Shown here: positions 37,264 to 48,015 of the stretch, one piece after another
How the letters are laid out: each line of letters begins with the position of its first letter
How positions within the stretch are numbered: the stretch's first letter is position 1
From: Pyrenopolyporus hunteri
Lineage: Eukaryota > Ascomycota > Sordariomycetes > Xylariales > Hypoxylaceae
Reading direction: 5' to 3'
Assembly: GCA_902806595.1 (NCBI GenBank)
Contig: CADCXC010000038.1
Span: 3,534,001 to 3,598,000, forward strand
DNA: 64,000 nt
Translations under genes and position numbers: made by a program
The notes under the pieces: model-generated
What the model was told of the DNA's origin: nothing
What the model saw: only the letters and a program-made list of their open reading frames with translations
Databases searched by the model: none

Positions 37264-40200
37264 TGTGAACGTTGATAGACCTGGGGGATTTTGTCACTTA
37301 GACTCCCTCTTGGGGATTTGAGCATTTACTGTCATCCGTACGTAGTCGAGAGGTTTCGAGGCAAGGCAGTAAACTCAAGGATAAATGAAGGGACGAGCTG
37401 GAGTGAAACGGAGACGAGTTGCTGACGAAAAGACGTAAGAAGGATCGCTAGTCTCAGCCCCGATCGAAGAGGGGAGAATTGTCCTACTAGAAGGTGACTG
37501 GACGATGAAGCGAGAACTAGGCGTACGAAGGATCGTGAGGAAGAGGAATATGTAATTGTTAAGAGAAACCTGCTACTAGAATCAGGCAATGATCGAAGCC
37601 TCGTCAAACAGCGATCACCGGCCCAACATCTATATAGGTAGGCCGGGGAGATATCGACATGATATTGAGATTCTAGATCGAACTTGGAAATACAATTCCT
37701 TCGCCCACTTCACCACACACCAACACTTGCTGTGACAGGCAATGACTTGTTTTGGACAATGGATAGACCGCCATGTTCCACTTGGCTAGCTGTGAAGAAG
37801 TGGATGCGCGGTTGTAAGAGCTCGAGATCTGCGAATGAGGATGAATAGAACAAATGGAACAGATGGAGCGAAATGTTTCGGGCGTTTTTGTTGCTAAGTC
37901 TGTACGGAAGTACCTACATATTGCGTACGACGCCGGTTCGCCTTAATGCCGTATGGTCCGTGCGCCATACCTAGCATATGTAGTATTGTACCCAGGATGA
38001 GATGGATCCTACCCCAAATTGGAGAAGGCGTGGTGGGTTGGGGCTTGTCCTAGTGGGATTTGTTCTTGGCTGATTCGTCAACAGGCCAAAATATATAGCA
38101 GAGAAGTGGCTTCGGGGCTCCAATATTTTAGGGTCTTCTTAAGGGTATCCTAAAGTAGATATTTATAGGTACCTATCAAGTCCCAGACATAAGAGCCATT
38201 TTTCTTCAGACACGGCAATGGACGTTTACCAGTAATATTTATTTTGTGAAGAAAGAAATGTGATAACGAAGAAGCTGAATAAGTGAGATGTCATACTCTA
38301 TCCGACCTTGTGCATCTGCCGTGTACTTAGGGAGTGCTTCATATATACTCGTTGAGCTCACTCTTCATGTCATTTCGGTGTTTGAAGAGACAATGATAGC
38401 AGATTGTTCTCATGCGACACGGTAATGCCTCATTTCCTAGAACCACTTATACAGCTTCCATTCGTCATACCAAGCTGCCCCTATCTCCGATGAGATTGAC
38501 ACCTACAGTGTAATTTAAGTATCTGGTACAACCAATTATATAAGCCCAGCTACCTACCTATTGAATATATAGGTATATAATATACCGGGTGAATAAAATA
38601 TAAGCGCCCGTTTTATTAGTATTTCGTATACCATCTCCTAGAGATGGCGTAATGAGGTCTCGGCGGGCGGTATGGGGGTCTCGTGCGTAAAGATACCGTA
38701 TATACGATCCCGACCTGCTTCAGTAAGTCTACAAAACATCATATTGTCAGATGTTGAATTGTTCATGAAGATAATCTTATATGGAAACCTTAAAATGGTG
38801 ATTCAGTGCTACTTTTCTGACCTCTATAATGCCTGTTAAAGGGGAGATTATGTTAGTCGTACATAAAGGCCTGTACAGCTCATGCTCTGAATGTTATACC
38901 CTTATCTCATTTCGAGACGATTATGTTAGTTTAGGATATGTGGTAGAAATCGTCGCCATAGGTGTCCACATTCTAAGATAAACCCAATGTCGTCACGAAT
39001 TTTGTATACTGGGATTCGGCACACTGTACAATGCAAGGGGCTGTCGAGTCTAGTATGCTGACATAACAACCTCTTCACATTGCGGATCGATACAACAAAT
39101 AAACGTAGCTGCATATTAAGATCTATATGAACTATTCTTCTGAGATTTGTCTCGGATACACAGACGGTTACAATCTCACATTCCAGTGGTCCTAAGGGTC
39201 AAATAGGGGCCCTTATGATATCGATAAAGATAGCTACCTTGGCTGTATGCAATCGTCATTCGGTCTAGCTCGATACCCCGATGAGGGGCAAAGATGTGCT
39301 GTACTAATACATTCGGCATACCTATACAGGTATGCAAGAAGCAAAGTGGAAAGAGGATTCGCCAATTCCGCAAGCTTCAGGAACACATGCACCTGCTCGA
39401 CAGTTGCAGCCAAAATTGTATGGGGAGCTATGACGATGACAAATGATAAATAGCGTTCAGATGAGGAATGAGGAAAACACATCAAGCTTCTCACCATACC
39501 TAATACCAGCTCGGGGTAAAGCGGTAGAAGAGGAAAGATCCTTCACGGCTGCAGTAGCGTGCTCTCCACGCGAAGGCAAAAGAAAAGAACGATGGAATCA
39601 TGCGCTTACATAGCAGGTGGAAGGTACATACCTCAGGTACCTCTTACTCGAGAGTTCTATATTAATGCGGCACCATCGGGAATTAGAAAGTTTTTAGGTA
39701 CCGTAACTTCCAAGTTGCTCCGGAAATATTCCCGAATAAAATAGAAAGCCCCGTTCAAATCCCCTCAATTGAGGAATCACTTAAGAACGGAAATCGAGGG
39801 CGACTCCTCAGTTGTGTTCGAAATTCATACAGGCGACTCATCCGTTTGGATGAGTTGGCATTATCGGCCCAGCCTCCCGAATGCTGGTGATGGCAGCTGG
39901 TGCAACAAAAACCTGGCCAGGTAATGCAAATTAACCAGGATGAGAAGCTTTCCTGCTGTCAGTTGCATTGACAAAGAAAATATTGGGTAGCTACCGCACC
40001 CATGTCCTGCGTCTATACGGTTGTGCCCAACCAGGGTAGGTAATCCGGCTTCGTCTGGAATGAAAAGGTGTCAAAAAAGCCACATCCGCAATCAGTCAAA
40101 GAGGAGCGACGGCAACGTGGGTGGGAGCTGAATATACCATGTCTGATGTCATAAGCTGACCGAGCTCGACCACGGATCCTACTGGACCCTTCCGCCTACA

Positions 40201-42310
40201 GGTTACCGCCCACAGGTACCGCCAGATAGCATTTGCGCTCGATTGGCGACCTGGCGGGTGACGCGTGGGTACACGCATGATGCATGTGAGAGAAAAAGCG
40301 ATACCTAGGTTGATAGATGATGAGCTTTATCAGAATGAAACAAAACCCGCGAGCCACTCATCCTACCCGACGGACTCTTCTACATACATAGTATGCCCCG
40401 CCGTTGCTCAAACCTCCGCTCGAACATCCACCAGTTGTATCGCCTCCACAAGCTCTTGTCCAACCAATGCCGGAGCTCTCAGAGGTGAAAAGATGGATTC
40501 GGTTGGTGATCCACCTTACCCACCTGCAGAACCCTCGCCCCCCTCGAGCTCCTTGCTGCTAGGGGAGTGCTAGGGAGCGTTGAAAAGCTCTGGGGCTTGC
40601 TGGGCACGAAGTACCTATGTATGTAATTATGCATCCGGGTCTCGTGGGAGGGAGATGGGCTTTGATTGTTCTGCGAGGTGAAAATGTGACATCAAAAAGC
40701 TCTCTTATCATTCGACAATCTGATGCCATGCTACTGCCGTGGATATCGTGTGCTTAGAAGTAACTAGGACAAAAGATCTTCTCTTAGGTACATACGTTAT
40801 TTCTTAGCTTACTCCGTTCGAGGCTACTGTAGAAGCTCGCGTCGTCGGATCCCGAGTAACCGGATCTGAAGCTATGACAACGCCCACAACCCAAAGAAAA
40901 TCATTGAGCCCTTTGCCGTATAGGGTCATATTACTACCGAAGTTGCTCGTGTCCTCGGCTCTTCTCCTTTATTTATTTCTATTATTGTCCCCTTTTACCT
41001 CCGCCCATCACATCACGAGAGGCACCCCACTCCTAAATCCCAAATAGCCAGCCGTGGCATTCGGTCGATCCTCGATCGAGTCAGAAAGGAAGCTGCTTAG
41101 TCGTCCACTATGTAAATTCCATATTATACCTTAGCTTAGGTGGGTAATTAGGTACATGTACCTAGGTAGGTAAGAACGAGGGAGGCGGAACAGAACCAAT
41201 GAGATAGGTTTGTTCCTCTTTGTCTACCTCGATTCGACTTGTCGCACAAAACCCGGGGAGACATCATGTACATACCTTACCTATTGTAGGTATACCTCAG
41301 CCTATAACATGTATGTATATATGTACGATACGATACCTGCGACGGGGATGCTGTCTTTCGCCCGCTTTGGTTGGACCATCTACATGTATCTTGGATGACA
41401 AGCTTATTAGTTTACCCTGTCCGGGGGGGCTTTGCTCAGGTCTTTGTTACATATGAGTAGTAGCAGCTGCTCAGAGTTCCCACATTAATGCCTTGCTAGG
41501 CTGGGTACGTATATTGTACCGCAACCTTCGCCCACCTGAGCACTTGCCTATCCATCTGCCTACCGCAGTACGTGCATTAGGTACATGGTTTATATATCTC
41601 AAGGGCGTGCTCGGTGCGGAGTATTGTACATATCTACGCAGATGTACCTACGTCCAGACGCTCTGCGCCTACATACATCCATCTAGTCTTTAGCTACCTA
41701 GGCAGGTACAATACAGTAGCAGCTACCTACATGTAGGCTAGGGTGCTAGGTACTTGACAGAGAACGCAAGCAACACCCTGACTTGAGTGGCCACTGGCCA
41801 CCCTCCCACCTGCCACCTACCACCTACCACCTACCACCTCTCGTACCTACCCTTACCTTACCTTACACACAGTTAGAGAGGTACTACAGTACATACTACC
41901 TCCATGACTACCTACCACTAAGGTTCCTTGTCTGGTGGTCTACCGACCTATCTAAGCTGGGAAATTCCAGTACCCGCTGCTTTCAGCTACCCTTCCCCCC
42001 TCCCTCCCAATAAGGTCACCCTCGCAGTCTTTCTTCTTTTTTCCTCTACCAACACCCTCGAAAGAGAGCAGAGGTCCCTTCGAAACACCTCATGTAACAC
42101 CTGAATAGGAGCTTCGAGCTACCTCGGCAGAACCGCCATTATTCGATATCGGATTCAACAGTCGCATGCTTAAGCTTCACAGGACCTGGATCATCGTCAA
42201 TTGATTGCTATCAGTTCGTGCTTCTTATCGTTAACGCCCGTATCGATCTTGCGAACTGCCCCTCCCGCCCTCGATTCCCGACCAGTAAATGGCGGGGTCG
42301 ATAGGTCAAG
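37264..42310. other. Gene-poor 5 kb with CCTA-type repeats
   Basis: The first 350 bases are presumably the leader and promoter of the minus-strand MBL-fold gene; the last 280 bases (pyrimidine-rich) those of the zinc-finger gene. Between them I see no supported gene. The region 41140-41900 is full of TAGGTA/CTACCTA words and holds a CCACCTA array at 41801-41870. Frames at 40265-40573 and 41783-42013 translate low-complexity sequence. Confidence 0.5.
41801..41870. repeat. CCACCTA / CCTTA microsatellite
   Basis: Imperfect tandem array of CCACCTA units followed by CCTTA units in a non-coding region upstream of the zinc-finger gene. Confidence 0.8.
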
Positions 42311-43880
42311 ATGCCGCCTCGATCTTCCTTAACGTCTTCGTTTTCTATTACCGACTCGAATAATGAGGTCGTTTGCCCTCTGCGGAACCAGGATGGCTCC
42401 AGTTGTCGCAAACGCTGCATTGGCGTAAGTAGCACTTCTCCCCATCGACTCGCCTCCCGGAAGGATTTGATTACAAACTCGTGACGGTTCTCAATTCGAG
42501 ACCTGTGTGTCGCATATAATCGAGCTGAGATTGTGTCTAACCCTCCTATTTGATACGAATAGGAAAAGAGATATCGCTCGATGCAAGAGCATATTCGACG
42601 AGCGCATCCAGAGCATTATATCTCGAAGCTTCCCGCCACCGAAGAGAGCTTCCTGCTTATGATCAACACACCACCGTCGGATCGATCCCAAGTCCAGAAT
42701 TCTACCGGTCCGCCACCTAACCTCGACCCGAACAAAGGTTACCCACACGAGCGCCATGCATATCCCCGAGACGTATCCAGTGCTCCCGGAACGCCCAGGA
42801 ACAATGACGAGTATTCTGGAGGCTCGTTATTACCAGCCGCAAGCGCTGCCGCCGCTTTAGCCCAGCTAGGTGGCCAGCACAAGTTTGAAACGGACTGGGA
42901 TACCGAAGCTGTAAGAGCGCGCCTACTATCGTTAGTTAATTAACCATCGACGACTGCAATGCTAATTTCCGATCTTGAAGGGCTGGCAATCCGACAATGA
43001 TGGCCGCAGAATACCGAGGAGTACAATTGAATTGCCACCAATACAAGTCGGGAACGAACCGACCGGCGAGCCGTTTCCCTCGCTCAATTCCGCACCACGC
43101 AGGGACTTGCTCCCGTCGATCCTCTCTAATTCTCCGCCAGGTCGCTCGTCAACGCTTCCCCCGCTTCAACGGTCCCTCGGCCCCAACCGACCTAGAAAAC
43201 AGTCCATCACTAAGCGAGGCCACAAGAAGCAGAAATCTCGTGGTTCCGCAACTGACTGGCTCCGGAGAATCCAGAATGACGAGCGCCTTAAGCCGGCAGG
43301 GATCGATCGTAAAGCCCATTCCGTCGAGCCCTCGGCCGACTATGGCAAAAGGTGGGAAGACCTCATCGACGCCGCAGCCTCGGCTACTGAAGATATCGAT
43401 GAAGACAGGACTCCTGTAAGTCGTGCCCGGCACATTCATTTTCCTTCTCTAACTTCCCAGGTCCCCCAATCTCCTATATCAATACACCGAGCTTCCCTAC
43501 CCCCATTTCCCCATCAGCATTTTCAAGGCTACCAAGCTTCACCTCTTCAACAAGCTCTTACTCCACCATCCTTTGCCCAAGAGATTCCAGAACCTTTCCC
43601 ATCCGTCGAGAGTGGCGAGAGCGGAGAAAACTTCCACATCGGAACATCTGGACTTTCAGATTCGTCGCCGGGCTACTCGTCCCAAGACGTGCATATCTAT
43701 TGTGCAGCGTGCCAGAGGACATCAAAACTTCGAGAGTCCTACGCTTGTACGGAATGCATTTGCGGACTGTGCCGGGACTGCGTCAATATCCTAATGGAAG
43801 AGCAAGGAGCTCGGCGAAAATGCCCACGCTGCGCCACGATTGGCGGCAGATTCAAACCCTTCCAGCTGGATATTCGATGA
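42311..43880 (+). CDS. Zinc-finger protein: N-terminal C2H2-like and C-terminal RING-like domains
   Basis: Four exons: 42311-42424, 42563-42910, 42981-43415 and 43461-43880, 438 residues. The first exon adds MPPRSSLTSSFSITDSNNEV and the Cys half of the first finger. The second begins EKRYRSMQEHIRRAHPEHY and supplies the His half, giving a finger with Cys22, Cys32, His48 and His53. The middle is a long disordered Pro/Ser-rich linker with a basic patch (RPRKQSITKRGHKKQKS). The last 60 residues carry four Cys pairs (CAAC 380-383, CTEC 395-398, CRDC 403-406, CPRC 420-423), a RING-like all-Cys zinc site. This domain pair is found in uncharacterised filamentous-fungal proteins. DNA binding or ubiquitin-ligase activity is possible but unproven. 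The 45-base third intron has no stop and keeps frame, so it may be retained. Confidence 0.88.
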
Positions 43881-45471
43881 ATCACCTCGACAAGTATTCA
43901 ATGCCCAACGCCGGCGACCTAGCTTGGCGGCGTAGCCGCCTCTCCGTCCGGACAACCGTACCGTAGCGGACGGCTACCATCCTCGCCGGCGGGGAAGTGA
44001 ACAGTATTCCGCAGAACCCACCGGGCCATTCTTACCGTATTACACTAGAATCCATTAATGGCCCGGCCATGGGTTTGGTAAACGGCTAGATCAATGAGTG
44101 GGCTCCGCGAGGCTTCACCTAAGCCGAAAGCTAGAATCCATGATACGGATTTAAACCAACCGCCCCCAACACAGCCCTGACCTAGGAATTCGGGGTGGGA
44201 CGCCCGTAAACTATGACGAAGACTTCGCATGACGTATAGGAGCGGCGTACTCAGGACCAAGCATAGAGAGCGTTTGCATTAGCACCGGTCATTTCGAACA
44301 ATCCATTCACTTTCATATTTCCGCCACGGGGCAATGCATGTCGCCGGTCATTTATATACCAGACCTTCTAAGGGGATCGGGGAGGGATCGATTCCACCGG
44401 CGTTTCACACAGGGGAGGCTGGATTACCCATGATATTCATATTCGATTAAACCCCTTTTGTAAAAGGGAATTACTACACGGTGCTTCCGAGTTTGGGACG
44501 GCCCCTATTTCGGCAGCAGCAAGACTCGCGCCGAAACGCCAGCTGGTCGGCTTTTTGTTTTATCTCGGGAAAGGGTCACGCGAACGATTTTTACGGGGCG
44601 TCCACGGTCGAGACGAAGATTATAAATAGCAATGTGATCATGAACACTACGTTAAATCTTTACTTGGGCAGCACAGGCATATAACACTCGAAAGAGTGAA
44701 TTTCTACGTTCGCGACCTACACTATTGTATGGTCGACGCTACCAGTTTTACGAAGTAGATATTAAATATGATCTTGGATCCATCACTATTTCTGAATGTG
44801 ATGCTATACACGATGATTATGACGGGGGGGGTTTCCCACTGTTTAACCATTATTACATGATTTTGGGCTACTTTCTCATATATATGACAAGCATAGGTAC
44901 TTAGATTCCCAACCCATACATACCGAACGACCTCCTATAGATACCCGCTATACACTACCTTTAGATGCGGATTAGAAGAGGTAGATTTATGGTAGGCGTA
45001 TAAGTGAAGATCATATACCCACCATACTTAACTAACCCGTGAAAAGAATACCAGCCCAAGTTGGCAACTTATGCTACGTTTATCGGGCTCGTTTGATCGA
45101 CGCAATGGATTATATACTCGGTAACGAATGAGGAGAAAATGGGGAATAGAGACGACGCTGGACTAGGTAGGTAGGTAGGTAGGCAGGAAGGTAGGTAGGC
45201 GGGTATTCAATGCATTCCAATTTGGCCATACTGGCTTAAAACACCCCTTATATACCTTAGGTAGGTAGGTATGTATGTACGTACGTATGCATATATGCAG
45301 ACCTCATTGAACGCCCAACACCTCTCGAAGCACACGCAACCAGCTAGGTATGTATCATCTCATCTCATCTCATCTCCTCCTCTTCCTCCTCCCCTCCCTC
45401 AAACCCCTCCCCAGGACAAGGCAAGGCAAGGCGAGAACGACGGAAGACAAGACAGCGGAACCCTCCCCGCA
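43881..45471. other. Shared 3' flank with TAGG arrays
   Basis: 1.6 kb between convergent zinc-finger and Tls1-like genes. No frame is supported. TAGG/CAGG tetranucleotide arrays lie at 45164-45202 and 45258-45297. A CATCT repeat (CATCTCATCTCATCTC) lies at about 45356-45376. Confidence 0.6.
45164..45297. repeat. TAGG/GTAC microsatellite cluster
   Basis: TAGG-type array at 45164-45202 (with CAGG and GAAGG variants) and a second one at 45258-45297 grading into GTAT and GTAC units. Confidence 0.85.
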
Positions 45472-47003
45472 TCACCTCCTCCCGCCCTTGCTCTCCTTGG
45501 CCTCCTTGGCCTTCTCCAGGAGCAGGTTGCGCATGGCGGCGCGCACGTTGCGGCTGCCGCCGAGCTTGGGGCCCCTGAGCACGTCGTCGGCGGACGCGGC
45601 GGCGGAGGAGGAGCCGGCGCCCTTGCCGCCGGCGCCGCCCGGCGGCGCGTTGCTGGCCTTCTTGCGCTTCTGCTGCCGCTGCGCCATCGCGTCCATGAAC
45701 TCGCGCCGGAACTCCTCCGCGATGCGGTCGTCGGCCGCGCCGCCGTCGTCGTCGCCGCCGGGGCCCGCGTTGGGGTTGGCGCCGGCGGCGGTGGTGGTTG
45801 CGCCGCTGGCTCCGGGGGGTGTGGGGGTTTCGTAGACGTCGACTGTTGCGGGTGTTAGTTTGTTCGCATATTTTTATGTAAAGGGGAAGTGATTCTCGCT
45901 AAGAGAAGGTAAAGGGAAAAGGTATCTTACGTCTGCTCTCCCGAAGTATCTCCTCGACCAGCTGGTCCCTCCTAATATCGTCGCTATTACGCCTGTTCCT
46001 CGAACGCCAGGGCTTACCATCGCGTCCGAGCCGGACCTTCTTCGCGCGGCGGCCTCTCTGCGCCTCATCGTCCTCGTCCTCGTCCACGGCCTCGCCTTGT
46101 AAGCGGCGCGTCGCGCGCGCCGTCAGCGCTTCGTTGCGGCTGCGCGCCTCGTCGCCCAGGTCGATCTCCAGGAGCTGACCCTGGAGCGCGCGGCTCGGGA
46201 CCTCGGGCCTAGGCACTGCTGTGGTGGTGATGGCCGTCGTCGTCGTCGTTGCTGGCTCGGATGTCGAGCGTGACTGCTGCTGCTGCTGCTTCTCCCGACT
46301 AGACAAGGGGCCGTGCGAGAGACTCGATGACGAGGGAGATGACGCCGCTGCAGCGTTGTGTCGCCGGGCCAATTCGGCTTCTATGTATTCCTCCCTTGCT
46401 CCATCAGCAGCTGCGCAAGAGTGCGACGGGGAATACGGGGGCCCCGCGGGAATGGTAATGTAGATGGGGAGAGGAGGGGGGGAAAGGGAAGGGAAGGGTA
46501 GAAGGCGAGACTCACATGTGCTTGTTGACCAATTCGGTCGCTAGACCCGTCTGCGGCGCGAAGCGCTTCTTTACGCCCGCGGCGATGTCCAGCGCCTTGC
46601 TTTCCTCCTCGCGGATCATGAGGCTCAGGTCGTCGAGGGCTTCCGCCGATCCGTTGGGGGCGGCTGCCGCGTCGCCGGAGGCTTGGTTGGCGTTGGCACC
46701 GAACTTGACGCCGCCGAGCCGCGCCTTTCGCGCGTTTCGTAGACGGAGAACCTCGGCTACGGATAGGCCCTTTTCTTCCTCTGCGGCGTCCTCGCTTTGG
46801 GCTCGCGCGTTGGTGTCGGGTTTGTCGGGACCGTTCGACCCGTTAGTATTATCTTCGGGTTGTTGCGCTTTGACGGGGTTCGATGATTCGTCGTCGTCGG
46901 CGGGTTCTGTTCGTTGCCTGTAAGTCTTCCTCTTCTTTCCCCGGAAGACCACTTGGGGTTCGGGAGTCGCTTCGGAAGTCGCCCCGGGAGTAGTAATGTC
47001 CAT
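45472..47003 (-). CDS. Tls1/C9orf78 (Hep_59) family spliceosome-associated protein
   Basis: Three exons: 47003-46516, 46394-45931 and 45842-45472, 440 residues. Exon joins are fixed by motif and frame: VNKHM|EEYIEAELARR (acceptor GCAAG with CTGAT branch 15 bases upstream) and ILRESRL|DVYETP. Domain marks: VVFRGKKRKTYRQR (18-31), SVAEVLRLRNARKARLGGVKF (split around 81-101), and TELVNKHMEEYIEAELARR (156-174). This is the Hep_59 domain of human C9orf78 and fission yeast Tls1. Those proteins bind Brr2 and tune splice-site choice; Tls1 affects shelterin and heterochromatin mRNA splicing. A short poly-Gln run (46274-46291) and Thr/Ala-rich segments break the middle, and the last exon is very GC-rich. 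An in-frame upstream ATG (47201) exists, but the start at MDITTP matches the family. It is divergent from the acylphosphatase gene. Confidence 0.92.
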
Positions 47004-47387
47004 GATGAAAGCCTGGCGGCGGGCGGCCCCGAATATGCTTGTCTGACGTTGGATAGGCACTACGTCTGCACCGAATTGTTGTTGTATTCGCGATGTTAAA
47101 TAAATCGGATTTGATGTTGGAAGAGGTAAGTTTAAGTACATGTACCTAGGTAGGTAGGTACGTGATCCAATTGAAGCCAAGTCAAAGAGTGGGGCCCTCA
47201 AAGACTCGAGGATTCTCCGAAGATCCGCCGCTTATCTTTTCCCGACTAAGCCCGCTTAGATACATATATATTTAGATAAAGCTTGTCCCCGTCGTCATTG
47301 TACATGGTAGGGATACCAATCAACTCCTATCTACACTCTCCTATCTACACTCTATCACCGTGCATGCGATCTACTACAGCTCTCAGG
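47004..47387. promoter_or_regulatory. Bidirectional promoter between Tls1-like and acylphosphatase genes
   Basis: 384 bases between divergent start codons. It contains TAGG repeats (CCTAGGTAGGTAGGTA at about 47145-47160), an AT-rich patch (ACATATATATTTAGATAAAG at about 47262-47281) and two copies of CTATCTACACTCT near 47330-47353. Assigned from geometry only. Confidence 0.5.
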
Positions 47388-47903
47388 ATGACACAAAGAG
47401 TAGGTGATATTTAGCTTTGGATATAGCTACTACCGTGATGGTAACTAAACGAGATTCTAGGTTTACTTTCTCGCCCACGGCCGAGTTCAAGGTACGGGCT
47501 TGACTCCACCGCGATAGCTAATCCGATAGCTAGCTGGTGAGCTACGGCATCGGTATGGAGATTAGGCAACTGACGTCACTGTACGATAGGCGTGAGCTAC
47601 CGATATTTCGCGCAGAAGAAAGCAGCCGAGCACAATATCACCGGATGGTGTCGAAATACCGATCACGGGAAAGTAAGCGGTCTCCGGCTTTCCATTTCAC
47701 CATTTTATTAGTTGCTACGAGTTAGAAGACTACTCAAAACTCACACTATTTAGGTTGAAGGCGAGGCTCAGGGGGACGAGAATGCAGTCAAACTCTTTCT
47801 AAAGGAGCTCGATAGAGGTCCAACGCACGCCCATGTGGTCAGGCTGGATAAGGAACCTAGAGACGTACTAGAAGGAGAAACACACTTTGAGATACGAAGA
47901 TAG
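47388..47903 (+). CDS. Acylphosphatase
   Basis: Four exons: 47388-47399 (12 bases), 47461-47491 (31 bases), 47590-47672 and 47754-47903, 91 residues, the normal acylphosphatase length. The spliced protein reads MTQRVYFLAHGRVQGVSYRY, then FAQKKAAEHNITGWCRNT, then DHGKVEGEAQGDENAVKLF, and ends FEIRR. The active-site loop HGRVQGVSYR (10-19) holds the catalytic Arg19, and the catalytic Asn is in GWCRNT (about 33-38). KVEGEAQG is the family's second signature. The enzyme hydrolyses acyl phosphates such as 1,3-bisphosphoglycerate in the cytosol. The introns (61, 98 and 81 bases) have GTAGGT, GTACGG and GTAAGC donors. An in-frame ATG at 47364 would add eight residues. It converges on PRP16 with 112 bases between stops. 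Confidence 0.95.
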
Positions 47904-48015
47904 GGGGGATGAAAGTCTAAAATTAGGTGTATTCACATAAATCGTAAACCTAGGTATCTAGACAGGCTATTATCGTTATACAACCGCTGTTCTAAATATG
48001 TTCCAATAGAAGCGC

